Positions 12,001 through 23,300 of a stretch of 64,000 nt of DNA are shown one piece after another. This DNA is from Heliocidaris erythrogramma. Its lineage: Eukaryota > Echinodermata > Echinoidea > Camarodonta > Echinometridae. The position numbers and the translations under genes were made by a program. Numbering within the stretch: position 1 is the first letter of the stretch; the number at the start of each line of letters is the position of its first letter. The DNA is taken from NCBI GenBank assembly GCA_025617745.1, contig CM046870.1:8620303-8684302 (forward strand). Direction: 5' to 3'. The notes beneath the pieces were generated by a model. The model worked only from the letters and a program-made list of their open reading frames with translations. It made no database searches and had not been told where the DNA came from.

Positions 12001-15000
12001 ATACGGAACATGCTTAACAAGTTGGTGGGAAGTTCGCGGGAATGGTATCGATACATAAAAAGAGCAGTTTGGAGATAATGTATGTCATGGATAGGGAGAG
12101 TGCGTAGCTGATAGAATAAAGGATCCGTATGTGAAAGATAATCTGAGTTGGTACAAATACGGACAGCTTTTTTTTGGAGAAGGAACAATGAATTAATTTT
12201 AGTTTTTTGACAACCCCATACAATGTTGCAATATGAAATGTAAGGCAGTATAATCGAATTATAAATAGTAAACAATGTTCTGCGAGGAATATACGATCTT
12301 ACTTTGTACAATGCACCAACTCCACGTGATACAGAAGTCACAACATTAGCTATATGAGAATTCCAATTCAATTTTTCATCAATAGTTACGCCTAGAAAAT
12401 TTGGTACTTTCTTTTTTTTCAATCTTTATATTATCAATAAATATATGAAAGGATGGGTTATTAATATTTGACCTTGAGGTTTTGAAGTGTATATAATTCG
12501 TCTTTTTTATATTCAATGATAATTTATTACTTCTGAACCACGTTGAGACCTTGGGTAATTCTTCATTCATAGTTTCAAAAAGATACTCAAGATTATGATG
12601 GGAAAGAAATACATTGGTGTCATCAGCGAATAGGATGAATTGGAGTAAAGAAGATGAATTACAAATATCATTTATGTATATGAGAAATAACAAGGGGCCA
12701 AGGATTGAACCTTGGGGGACCCCACATTTGATTGATAATATAATAGAGTTCACATCATTATAAGTAGTATATTGTTTTCGATCAGACAAATAATTTTTAA
12801 ACCATAAAAAGGGGATTCCTCGGATACCATAAAAATTCATTTTTTCAAGTAAAATACGATGGTCAAGAGTATCAAATGCCTTACTAAGGTCCATAAATAC
12901 ACCAAGTACATGTTCTTTTTTAGATAAAGCTTTCGAAATCTTATCATTAAGTTCAATGAGAGCTACATCTGTTGAATTGTGTTTCCGAAAACCGTATTGA
13001 CACGAAATAAGTAAATTGTTATTCATTAAAAAACCGTACAGTCTATTGTATACAACTCTTTCGAGTATTTTGGAGAAGCTTGAGAGGATAGATATAGGTC
13101 GATAATTACTTATTAATGAAGCATCTTCTTTTTTGTATATGGGTATTACCTTGGCAAGTTTCATTTTGCTTGGAAAAATTCCAGTGCTTAGAGATAGGTT
13201 AATTATATGTGTAAGTGGGGATGCAATATGAACAATTATTTTTTTCAAAAGATTATTACTGATATCATCATGACTTACTGAGTTGCTAGACTTAAAAGAG
13301 TTAACTATCTGCAATATTTCAATGCACGTCGTCGGAGTGAAAAATAAGGAAGACTCACATGGTTTAGTCAAGAAATGCTTAAAGTCCACGTGAGTATTAG
13401 GTATCTTTGAGGCCTGTTCAGGTCCTATATTTACAAAATAGGAGTTAAAACCATTTACGATATTGTTTGGTTGATCATATACATGTACATGTCCCTGATT
13501 ATTATGACTGAACCTATTTAAGGGAGTATAGTCTTTGGAACGACCAAGAATATCGTTTATAGTTTTCCATGTCGTAGAGATATTGTTATTTGAGTTTTCT
13601 AATTTTGTACCAAAGTGTTTTTTCTTTGACAGGCGAATAACAGATGTTAATTTATTACGATATAATTTATATTTATTAATATTAATTGTGATGGGATTTT
13701 TTAAGCTGATTTTATAAAACTCATTTCTTGTTCGTATTGACTTCAATATTCCTTTTGTAATCCAGGGTTTATTTGAACATTTATTCTTACGTTTCCTTTT
13801 GGTTTTAGGTATGTTTTTATCCAAATAGTAATTAAATCGTAACATAAAGACATTAAAAGCTAACTCCGCCTCTTCTTCCGATGTTACACTTGCCCAATTT
13901 TCTGATATAAGATCTGAGTTAAGGTTAGCTATATTTACAGGAGTATATCGACGAATTTGAATTTCTTTATTATTTCGTTTATTTTGCTGCTTTATTTCAG
14001 ATAAAAATGTAAAAATAGGTAAATGGTCTGAAATATCAGAATATATAATGCCTGAGGAGGAGAGAGTGCGGTCAATGTTAGTAAATATATTGTCAATGAG
14101 GGTAGCTGTTAGCGGAGTAATCCTTGTTGCTTTATCTATGAGCGGTTGAAAAGAATTCGGGTAAGATTATTCACAAGCTGAATGGGTATTCGGTCGTTTG
14201 ATAATAAATCTACGTTAAAATCGCCTAATATGTGAACACTTTTACCCTCACTACATGCATAGGATAGTAATGATTCGAACTCATCAAGAAAAATATCATT
14301 ATTGGCATTAGGCGGTTTATATATCACTCCTATAATATAATTTTTACTGTTTATGTTTTCAACCTCAATGAATAAGGACTCTGCACTCTCCTCTTGAAAA
14401 TAAATATCAGGTCTCATTTTGAAGGATACGGAATTATTTATATACAATGCAACACCGCCACCTTTCCCATTTTTTCTGTTATTACAAACAAGTTTATAAC
14501 CGTTGATATTAAATATTGAAGGTGAAAAATTGTGAAGCCATGTTTCTGTGATACCAATTATTGAGAAAGAATGGGATAAAGTGGAAAGGAAAGTGTCGAA
14601 CGACTCAAAGTTCTTTGTTAGACTACGAATGTTCAGGTGTAAGATGCTAAAATTGGCATTATTTCTGAAAAGTTTTGAAAATTCATCAGGTAAGTAATAA
14701 TCGCATGTATTTGCATGGTTTATACCTATATTAACATCGTCATCCATATCCATAAAATGGCATAAGATATGCAATTATATACACATAGGTAACGAGTTTG
14801 CAAGATATATAAAGAACATAAAATATTATATTGAGCATTTGTAAAGAACAGATGATGCAGAGTAAGATAAACAGTGTATATATCATAAATGCTACAGGCG
14901 AGTTTAAACAGACCGAAAATATAAATACGGTAGTCTAATCTTAGACTGAGCTTCACATAGAGCAAAAACATCGACTCTCCGTGGAAAAATAAAAGGTAGT

Positions 15001-17281
15001 CATTTCTGCGGATACATGTAAAGTACATATATATATGTTCATACGGTAAAAGCAATTTATATATCACCAATCTGGCAGTGCCTAGGCACATACTTAATAT
15101 GTACATAATAAAATTCCCATATGTTGTTATAAGCATGTTCACAAGTGTAAACACTGAATAATATATTCAGATGCAATGTATAAAGCATATTCTACATAAT
15201 AATATCAATAATTCTACGTAATATAGTTTAAATAACATCAAAGTAATATTATACTCCGATGAATTATATATGTAGGCGTGTAAGCACAATAACTATAAAT
15301 ATATTTTGCATCAAATCGAAGGGAGAGAAATAGGAAGAGTAAGTAAAGGACAATGAACGTGATAGGTGAGAAAGGGAAGAGAGAGAATACACAACATATC
15401 GGGTTCAATAGACCAATAACAATATATACACTGTATTATATACATACATTCAAACTTCTAGCTAGATGATGACTGGAAGCCATACGGTACTCCTGTACTG
15501 GTTCGCCATTTGCCTGCGAAGAAACGGAGTTTGATGTCCTTCTGGTAGAGTTCCTGTACGATTTTGGTATGTTTTTTCTTCTCGATGAGGTCATCGATCG
15601 TGAGATCGTCAGTCATGTAGTATGGCTCGTTGGTTAACTTCACGCGTTGATTCTTCATCAGGTGGACCTTGTGACGATACGACAAAGTCTTGAACAAGAT
15701 GTGCCGCGGTTTCCCCTGTACTGCTTTCCCATCTCGATGTGCCCTTTCAACTTTGATATCATGCGCGAATTTCTCCTTTAGAATATCTTCCACTAAAGTG
15801 ATGCAATCTTCATCATTGGATTCGGTTATTCCAACAATGCGAATGTTGTTACGTCGAGAGAATCGCTCACTTTTGTTAATGGCCGAGTTTTGTTTGGCGA
15901 GCTCCATCCGAATACCTTTGATTTCTTTCTCAAGACCGTCCATTCTTCTCTCCATTAGCCTATTCTTCTCCTCCAACTCGGTGACTCGTCTACTCTCGAA
16001 TTCAATAGCTGACCCTAGATTAGACTCCAGGGTCTTTATACTTTGAACAAAGGACTCCATTGCATTTTTGATCATCGTCTCAAAGTTCGTTGTCGCTTCT
16101 TGGAAATAGTGGGCAGTTCTTTCGAATGTATGACATTTGCTCCGGCGGCAATTGCTCCTGCGACAAATGCTCCTAAAAATACGACAATTGCTCCGCGACA
16201 ATTGCTCCGCGATAATTGCTCCTGCGACAATTGCTCCGTCGACATTTGCTCCTGCGATAATTGCTCCGACGACATTTGCTCCTGCAACAATTGCTCCGTC
16301 GACATTTGCTCCTGCGACAATTGCTCCGTCGACATTTGCTCCTGCGACAATTGCTCCGTCGACATTTGCTCCGATCGAGCGACAATTGCTCCGCGACAAC
16401 TGCTCCGTCGATAGAAATGCAAATATGCGACAATTGCCCCTGCGACAATTGCTCCGCGACATTTGCTCCGATCGAGCGACAATTGCTCCGTCGATAAAAT
16501 GAATATATGTGACAATTGCTCCGTCGACATTTGCTCCGATCGAGCGACAATTGCTCCGCGACAACTGCTCCGTCGCTAGAAATGCATATATGCGACAATT
16601 GTTCCTGCGACAATTGCTCCGTCGACATTTGCTCCGATCGAGCGACAATTGCTCCGTCGATAAAATGAATATATGAGACAATTGCGACAATTGTTTCTGC
16701 AACAATTGTTTTGTCGACATTTGCTCCGATCGAGCGACAATTACCTACTCCGCGACAACTGCTCCGTCGATAATAATGAATATATGCGACAATTGCTCCG
16801 CCGATAAAAATGAATATGCGACAATTGCTCCGCGACAATAAACTCAGTAAATAGAAATAAATATTTGCTCCTCGACAATTGCTCCGTCGACATTTGCTCC
16901 GGCGACATTAGCTCCGGCAGAAAGCACTCGATCCGCCGACATTTGTTTCATTCGAGCGACAATTCCTTCGCGACATTAGCTCCGTCAAATAAAATGAATA
17001 TGTGACAATATCATTGCTCCGCAACAATTGCTCATGCGACAACTTGTCCGCCGACATCTGTTCCGTCGGCCGTCGTTAATGCTTATGTATGTGACAATTG
17101 CTCCAACGACAACCTTATATAAAATCCTCATCAAAAGCGAACACAACGAATTCAGAAAAATAGCTGTTGTTGGTGTTTCGGGATTTGGAAATAAACCTTT
17201 TTAAAGATTTTTTCTACCACTTTCCCTTGTGATTTTGCCTATACCTATTAATTATTCATCTATATGTTTTATTATTTTGTT

Positions 17282-17313
<32 letters not shown>

Positions 17314-20300
17314 TTCTTTATCTTGGGCATTTTTAACACAACTGAGTAAATGATGGCGAACATTTATTTCTAAATTATAGCCATTCTATCTACTAGTCAT
17401 GACACTTGCTGGTGGGGAAAACAAGCCAGTCCTGTATGTGGGTTGTTGCGAATTGCTAAAGTTCATAGGTTCAATTTAATATTGTAATAGTGAGGGGAAG
17501 GGAATATACGCCCAAAATATGGGGAATTGGTGGAATTAAGTGTTCGCTCCCGGGCCTCCCGCCACGTGGAGCTTGCATAATGCCTCGCAAACAAAACAAA
17601 TTGACATATACATGTATTATTCTTATTAATATGGCAGTACTCTATCAAACAGAAAATATCATAATAATGCCTCTAGCTCCCTGACTCCCCGATGCAGAAC
17701 TGCATGGTTTAAATAAACAAAAATAATACAAACGTGAAAGATAGAATAATTTATACCAGTAATACAAAAGTACGACAATCATTCTGGTTGCCAAGTTCAA
17801 CTTTTTAAACTGGTCAAGCGGGGTATTAAGTGTTCGCTCCCGGGTCTCCCTCAGCGTGGAGCTGACAAACGCCTTGCAAACAAAAACAAACAAATATTGA
17901 CTAAACTGTACAGCTTTCTTTTTCTGAATATGCTTGTCTTACGGTTATTTGTAAAGCGAAATTAATTACAGAGTACAAAGAAACATATGCTACGACCCAG
18001 GAGGCTTTGGGAGACTTGAAAATTAATGATATTTATGGCCATAGAATGTGATATTTGGGTAAAAAGTGTGATAATTGGACCAGAAAATGTCATTTTCGGG
18101 CAAAACACCTCACCCCCCCCCCCCCCCCCCGAACATGGATTCTTTAAAAACATCTAAATGCAAAGAGAAAATGTGCACACTAAAGGTTAAAGGACTAGAT
18201 CAAAATATATTGTACACTCACCATCTTCACTTTTTTTGTGCGGGGGGGGGGGGGGGGGGGGGGGGGGGGTGCCCAGGGCTGATTATCAGAGCCCCCCATT
18301 CGCCCCTGTCTAGCCATAAATACATTTTTAAAATAATCGCTTGTAGAGGTGGAAGAAGGGTGAATGGCGTGTAAAAAATATACCCCCAATTTTTAAAGAA
18401 GAAATAATAATGGAAAAGAGAAAGGAAAAAGAGGAATGACAATGAAGGGAAAACCTGAACGTGGCTGTTTTTATACAGCAACCAGGTTCCTATTTTTATT
18501 GTCAGTCTTTTTTATGTTTTAATAATTACATGCAATTTTAATGACTATGCCCGTCTAAACACACTAAACTATATCATAATTTCTTGCATGTTAATGTTAA
18601 TGATACTCTTTTATATATGAATCTGAATAAAGCTGAATTGAAAAGAATTGAATTTAATTTAATTTAAAGCGTTGCTCGCTTCGCTCGCTTGATTTCACTA
18701 TCTTAACCTATGCCGGTTATATTTATATTATCAAGAAAGGGAATAGGTTTGCATCTTGTCTTTTATCCAATATTTATGCTTAATTCTTTAACTCATAAAG
18801 TGATAGTTATGTCTGCAAGGATTCGAGCGGCAAGTTGACCTAAAATAGATGAATTTTCAGGACATGACCGCCTGTGACCATTAGCCTATTCATATCATCA
18901 CACCCTGATCATACTCTCTGTGTGAACGGAAGATGCCGATAAATGTACGTTACTAAAATCACGAGAAGGGATTGTAACAATACACTTAAACCTGTTCTTA
19001 GTATTTAAAAAAAAAAATCAATATTTGCCCGCTTATAAAATCTAGAAACAAGACGTTTTCGATTAGCAATCATTTTTATTCCAGCGGCGGATGCCCGCAT
19101 ATCATAATATTTTTCGCTGCGCTCACTGAAAAGCTAGAGTGAAACTTATTGGGAAGGCAAACAAATTGGGCATGCAACGGGAGGCGGACGAATATATTTT
19201 AGAAAGGTTATAGGCCTGTGGTGTATTTTGATGACGAAATGATACTTTATCCCCAAGAGAGTGCGTTTTCCTTGCTCGCAATGTTTAGAAACAGTGTGGT
19301 TTTGGACAGCAAACATTTGCAACAGCGAAGTATGTAATATTTGGCAGTGAGGTAACCAAATATACCATTTAAATATCTTATAAGTCCAGAGTGTATTTTG
19401 ACAAAAAAACGAGACTTCTTTTAAGGCAAGATATGGTAATTTTTGGCTCGCTCGCAAAATAAATAAAAGTATGTGTCTTGGGGTGTGTGGGTGAGGGGTG
19501 TGTATAGTCAAATTAATGTGAGCAAGAAATTTCGGCAAAATATTTTGTTCATTCCCCATCCCACTCCTCGAAACGGATTGACGCCAGTGTCATCGTACTC
19601 TCGTGGAATAAGCAGTTAGAGGTACGGTAGTAATTGTCTCGACATACATGTATTTCGAGATATTCGAGATATCTCGAGGCAATGATATTGTCGCATATTC
19701 ATTTTCTTCGACGGAGCTAATGTCGCGGAGGAATTGTCGCTCAAATGGAGCAAATGTCTACCGAGTTTATTGTCGCGGAGCAATTGTCGCATATTCATTT
19801 TTAACGACTGAACAATAATCATATTTTGGAGCAAATGTCGGCGGAGCAATTGTCGCAGGAGCAAATGTCGACGGAGCAATTGTCGCAGGAGCAAATGTCG
19901 TCGGAGCAATTGTCGCAGGAGCAAATGTCGCCGGAGCAATTATCGCAGGAGCAAATGTCGACGGAGCAATTGTCGCAGGAGCAATTGCCGCCGGAGCAAA
20001 TGTCGGTTCCCCATTCTTTCAGGCGTGACCACATCCCCATTGTACTTTTCGGTAGCTTGAAAATCAAGCAGGTGGGATGGTGTGGGTGCTAGAGGGGTCT
20101 TCGGACGGGCACCTTTCCCGGTAGTTTTGGCTTCTGTCCCGTTGCTCTCGTCTGGCGTACACAAGATTTTTTTCAGAGTAGTCATCTTGGGAGATGGAGA
20201 AGGTGTGTTGGTCTTCAAACTGGTCTTACTGTCCAGCTTTGCCTTCCTTGGCAGACTATCTCTCTGAGAAGTACTCATTGATGATGCACAGAATGAGTGT

Positions 20301-23300
20301 CAATGAAGGATGAAGAAAAAGTATATCCAGTATGTATATCCAAAGGGTAATATCCAAAATAGTTCGGAGAGTCGATGTGGTTGCGTGTTTACACAGCGGC
20401 GGCCATTTAAAAAAATTAATCCTTCCATACTTAAACTATGGAATCCTTGCATGGGTGAATAGTGGTAAATCCCCCATCAATCAACTTCTACTTGTACAAA
20501 AACGGGCTATTTCGTACCAACACAACCCCACTCTTCCACTCTTGTAATACTCTTAAGATTCACGAACTATTTACATTATAATCTAGGAATATTCATGTTT
20601 CAACTCACAAAGCATGAACTTCCTAACCCTGTATTTTCTATGTTTGTTCGATCTGAATTATTCACTTCACTCCTATCCAACCAGACAAAGCCGTACTTAT
20701 CACCTTCCACGTACTAGAACAGCTTTTGCACACAATACAATTATAATGATTAGCAGTATAAAGTTGCACTTGAAACATTTGGTGCTTTTTGTTAAAGCAA
20801 AGTCTTTCATGAAAAATAATACGGACTTGATCGTGTTGTGCGGAATAATAATAGCAATAATGATGATGATGATGATACTGATGATGGAGATAACAACAAT
20901 AAAAGTAATGGCAATAATAATCGAAATGATGTAGATAATACTAATAATTGAAACAACAATAGAAATATAGATAAATATAGTTGGATTAGTATATTTTTTG
21001 AGGAAAAGAAACACTGAATATTATCATTAGACCAACCCTAGTTTTAGCCGAGGTGGCATTCTACTTCGCATAGAGAAGACTAAGTTCCGGTAAAGGTGAA
21101 CAAAAGTTGTGAGCTTTCTCATTTTTTTTTTGATATTTTTTTTTGTTGATAATACTGATGATGGAGATAACAACAATAAAAGTAATGGCAATAATAATCG
21201 AAATGATGTAGATAATACTAATAATTAAAACAACAATAGAAATATAGATAAATATACTTGGATTAGTATATTTTTTGAGGAAAAGAAACACTGAATATTA
21301 TCATTAGTCCAACCCTAGTTTTAGCCGAGGTGGCATTCTACTTCGCATAGAGAAGACTAAGTTCCGGTAAAGGTGAACAAAAGTTGTGAGCTTTCTCATT
21401 TTTTTTTTTTTAACTTTAATGTGGAAGGGCATCATAGTAGAAATATCCCCTGAGAAGGATTGCCCTTCAAATGCCTTGATATAGGTCTATTCGAAATATG
21501 ACAAGATGTTTAGACCAAAATTTCATGCCACCTGTGTGTGTGTGTAGTCCCACATACCCATATCTGTGTGCAGTTCTGTTCACTTTATGCTGATTTCAAA
21601 ACCTAAAAATACACAAGTAGTTCTATGTACTATACAATCTACCGCTCTCAAATGTTTCTTTGACATTGCAATCGCATGACAAGCACTCAACCGTATCATT
21701 AACTTGGCAACATGCATTGGCTCTAGAGGGCCAAATAGACAGACATACGTGTATGAACATTATCACTTTGACTAGTCTCATAGGTCGCACCAGGCGAAAT
21801 GGTATAGGACTACTTGTCCATAGAAAATTTAACTGACCTGAAAACGAGGTCGTGGCTATCTATCTCCTTGCCCGCACGAGAGCCGTTGAGAACGCCTCCA
21901 CTGCCCACCACTGCGCAACGGAGGCACTCGGGACGCTCTCCAACAGGAAACAGTGGAGGATTAGTGAAGTTCGGATGACTCAAAATATCTGCTAGCTCTG
22001 GTGATAAAAAGAAAAAGTTCGAAAAAGAGTGTATGATATTAAAAACATTTTTCGACAGGCTCCAATTATCATTTCCACCTCTTTCATGCATTCTTAATTC
22101 TTTCGTTCATCCTTTCATTCCTTCATTCATTGATGCTTTCATTCATTTATTCCTTCTTTCATGTACTCACGTTGTCTCCTTAACGACCGGAAACCGAATG
22201 GCAGGCGATAATGTTCCAGCTTACGGTAGACACTGTAGTTTCGGACGTCTTCATAATCCATGAAGAGTTTGATCCTCTGTTCGTATCTGGTGTGGAACCA
22301 CTTGGAGTTTCGGGCAACGGTCCCGATTGTCTTCGGGCATTGCTGCAGGGTAAACATGGGATAATGAGATTATTCAAGAAAGAGAGTAAAAATGATGAGG
22401 ATATGGAAAGATGTGAAAAAAAACCCCCAAATTGTTGTGCAGCTGGCAGAACATTACACCATTCTGCTACATATATAGAGTTACGACATAGAATTCCTAA
22501 TTTTTGGGAAACAGCATGGCGTTCGAATCATTTCTATTTAGAACACTCAGGTGCTCATCGGAATTGAATATACAGGTTATGTAATAGTGGAAACATAATG
22601 GCGTTCAAATCTTGGGTTGTCGTACCTCTTCAAGAAAAATTCTCTCACGTACACTATTGCGTTAAGGTTGTTAACATTACAATACCTGTAACTTCAAAAA
22701 TATATACTCATTTGATATAAAAGTACTTGCAAGCATCCATTTTCTATTACTCAATAAAGAGAAAGTCCCTGTCATGTTTTTAAAAATAGTATAGAGCAAT
22801 AAATGTATAGAGCAATCAAAAACTTTAATGCGAGTTACCAGAGATTTTCTATGTGGCTAGCGCGAGTGGTAATCTTCTGTCAGCCACACTCTAAGATTAG
22901 CACATACCCAGAGGACCCCTCGACTACCACCCCTCATATGGCTACCCTGGACAATACCCAGGGCAATTAACTCCGGACAATTACCCCAAGGGCAATGACC
23001 TCCGGTTATAACTACCTTCTAGTAAGGAATTAACTTCATCTGGGTATAGGTTTCCCGATCAATTTAACCATTCTCTCACTCCAATTCATTGAAACATGCA
23101 TTTCAACAGACACAAATTTGCCTTAATTCGGACGCATTTGGTATTTCGAATTGAGAATCCGAGCTATTGATTACAGATTTTGTTGTCCAGTGTCAGTGGA
23201 TTAATCACCTATCCGGGGATCACATTGTTCGCGGGCCATTCGGCTAAACATTAGTCTATATTTACCCAGGTGTAGTAATAGGGTACCTGGTATAAAATAA

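Larger units (their letters stand above)
16124..20013. mobile_element. TU-like foldback element, about 3.9 kb, inside LINE ORF1
   Basis: Two inverted arms made of tandem 15-bp units (GACAATTGCTCCGTC and GACATTTGCTCCTGC) flank a 2.5-kb middle. The outermost array sequence is identical in inverse on both sides (GACATTTGCTCCGGCGGCAA from 16132, and its inverse ending at 20004). The 7-bp TTCTTTC at 16117-16123 and again at 20014-20020 fits a target duplication, and collapsing it makes LINE ORF1 continuous and in frame. The outermost 8-9 bases beyond the arrays do not pair, so the exact ends stay open. No transposase was seen. The arm layout matches what I recall of sea urchin TU elements. Confidence 0.8.
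11421..20404 (-). mobile_element. Near full-length LINE (APE type, two ORFs), split by a foldback element
   Basis: Minus-strand non-LTR element. The 5-prime end lies near 20404 (GGCCGCCGCTGTGTAAACA on the minus strand). ORF1 is at 20278-15458, interrupted by 16124-20013, ORF2 is at 14753-11796, and a 370-bp 3-prime region ends in AAATAAATAAATCAATCAAT. The element sits inside an older plus-strand LINE, whose RT resumes right after it. TTAAT occurs at both borders (11421-11425, 20416-20420) and could be the target duplication, but this is weak. Without the foldback insert the LINE is about 5.1 kb. Confidence 0.85.

Noticed and set aside
16200-16380. CRISPR-like array
   Set aside because: Units are contiguous 15-mers without spacers in an intron-containing animal genome.
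15458-16720. A single 420-codon minus-strand protein
   Set aside because: Only the C-terminal part (15458-16123) is LINE ORF1. The rest runs by chance into the foldback array.
16043-16838. Several overlapping long frames on both strands (Asn-Cys-Ser, Arg-Ser-Asn-Cys or Gln-Leu-Ser type repeats)
   Set aside because: They are translations of the 15-bp tandem array. The unit is a multiple of three, so stops are absent in several frames at once.
18075-18481. Pro- or Gly-rich frames
   Set aside because: Produced by the C and G homopolymer tracts inside the foldback middle.
19616-20092. Array-derived frames at the right foldback arm
   Set aside because: Same 15-bp repeat effect; only 20014-20278 on the minus strand is real ORF1 coding sequence.
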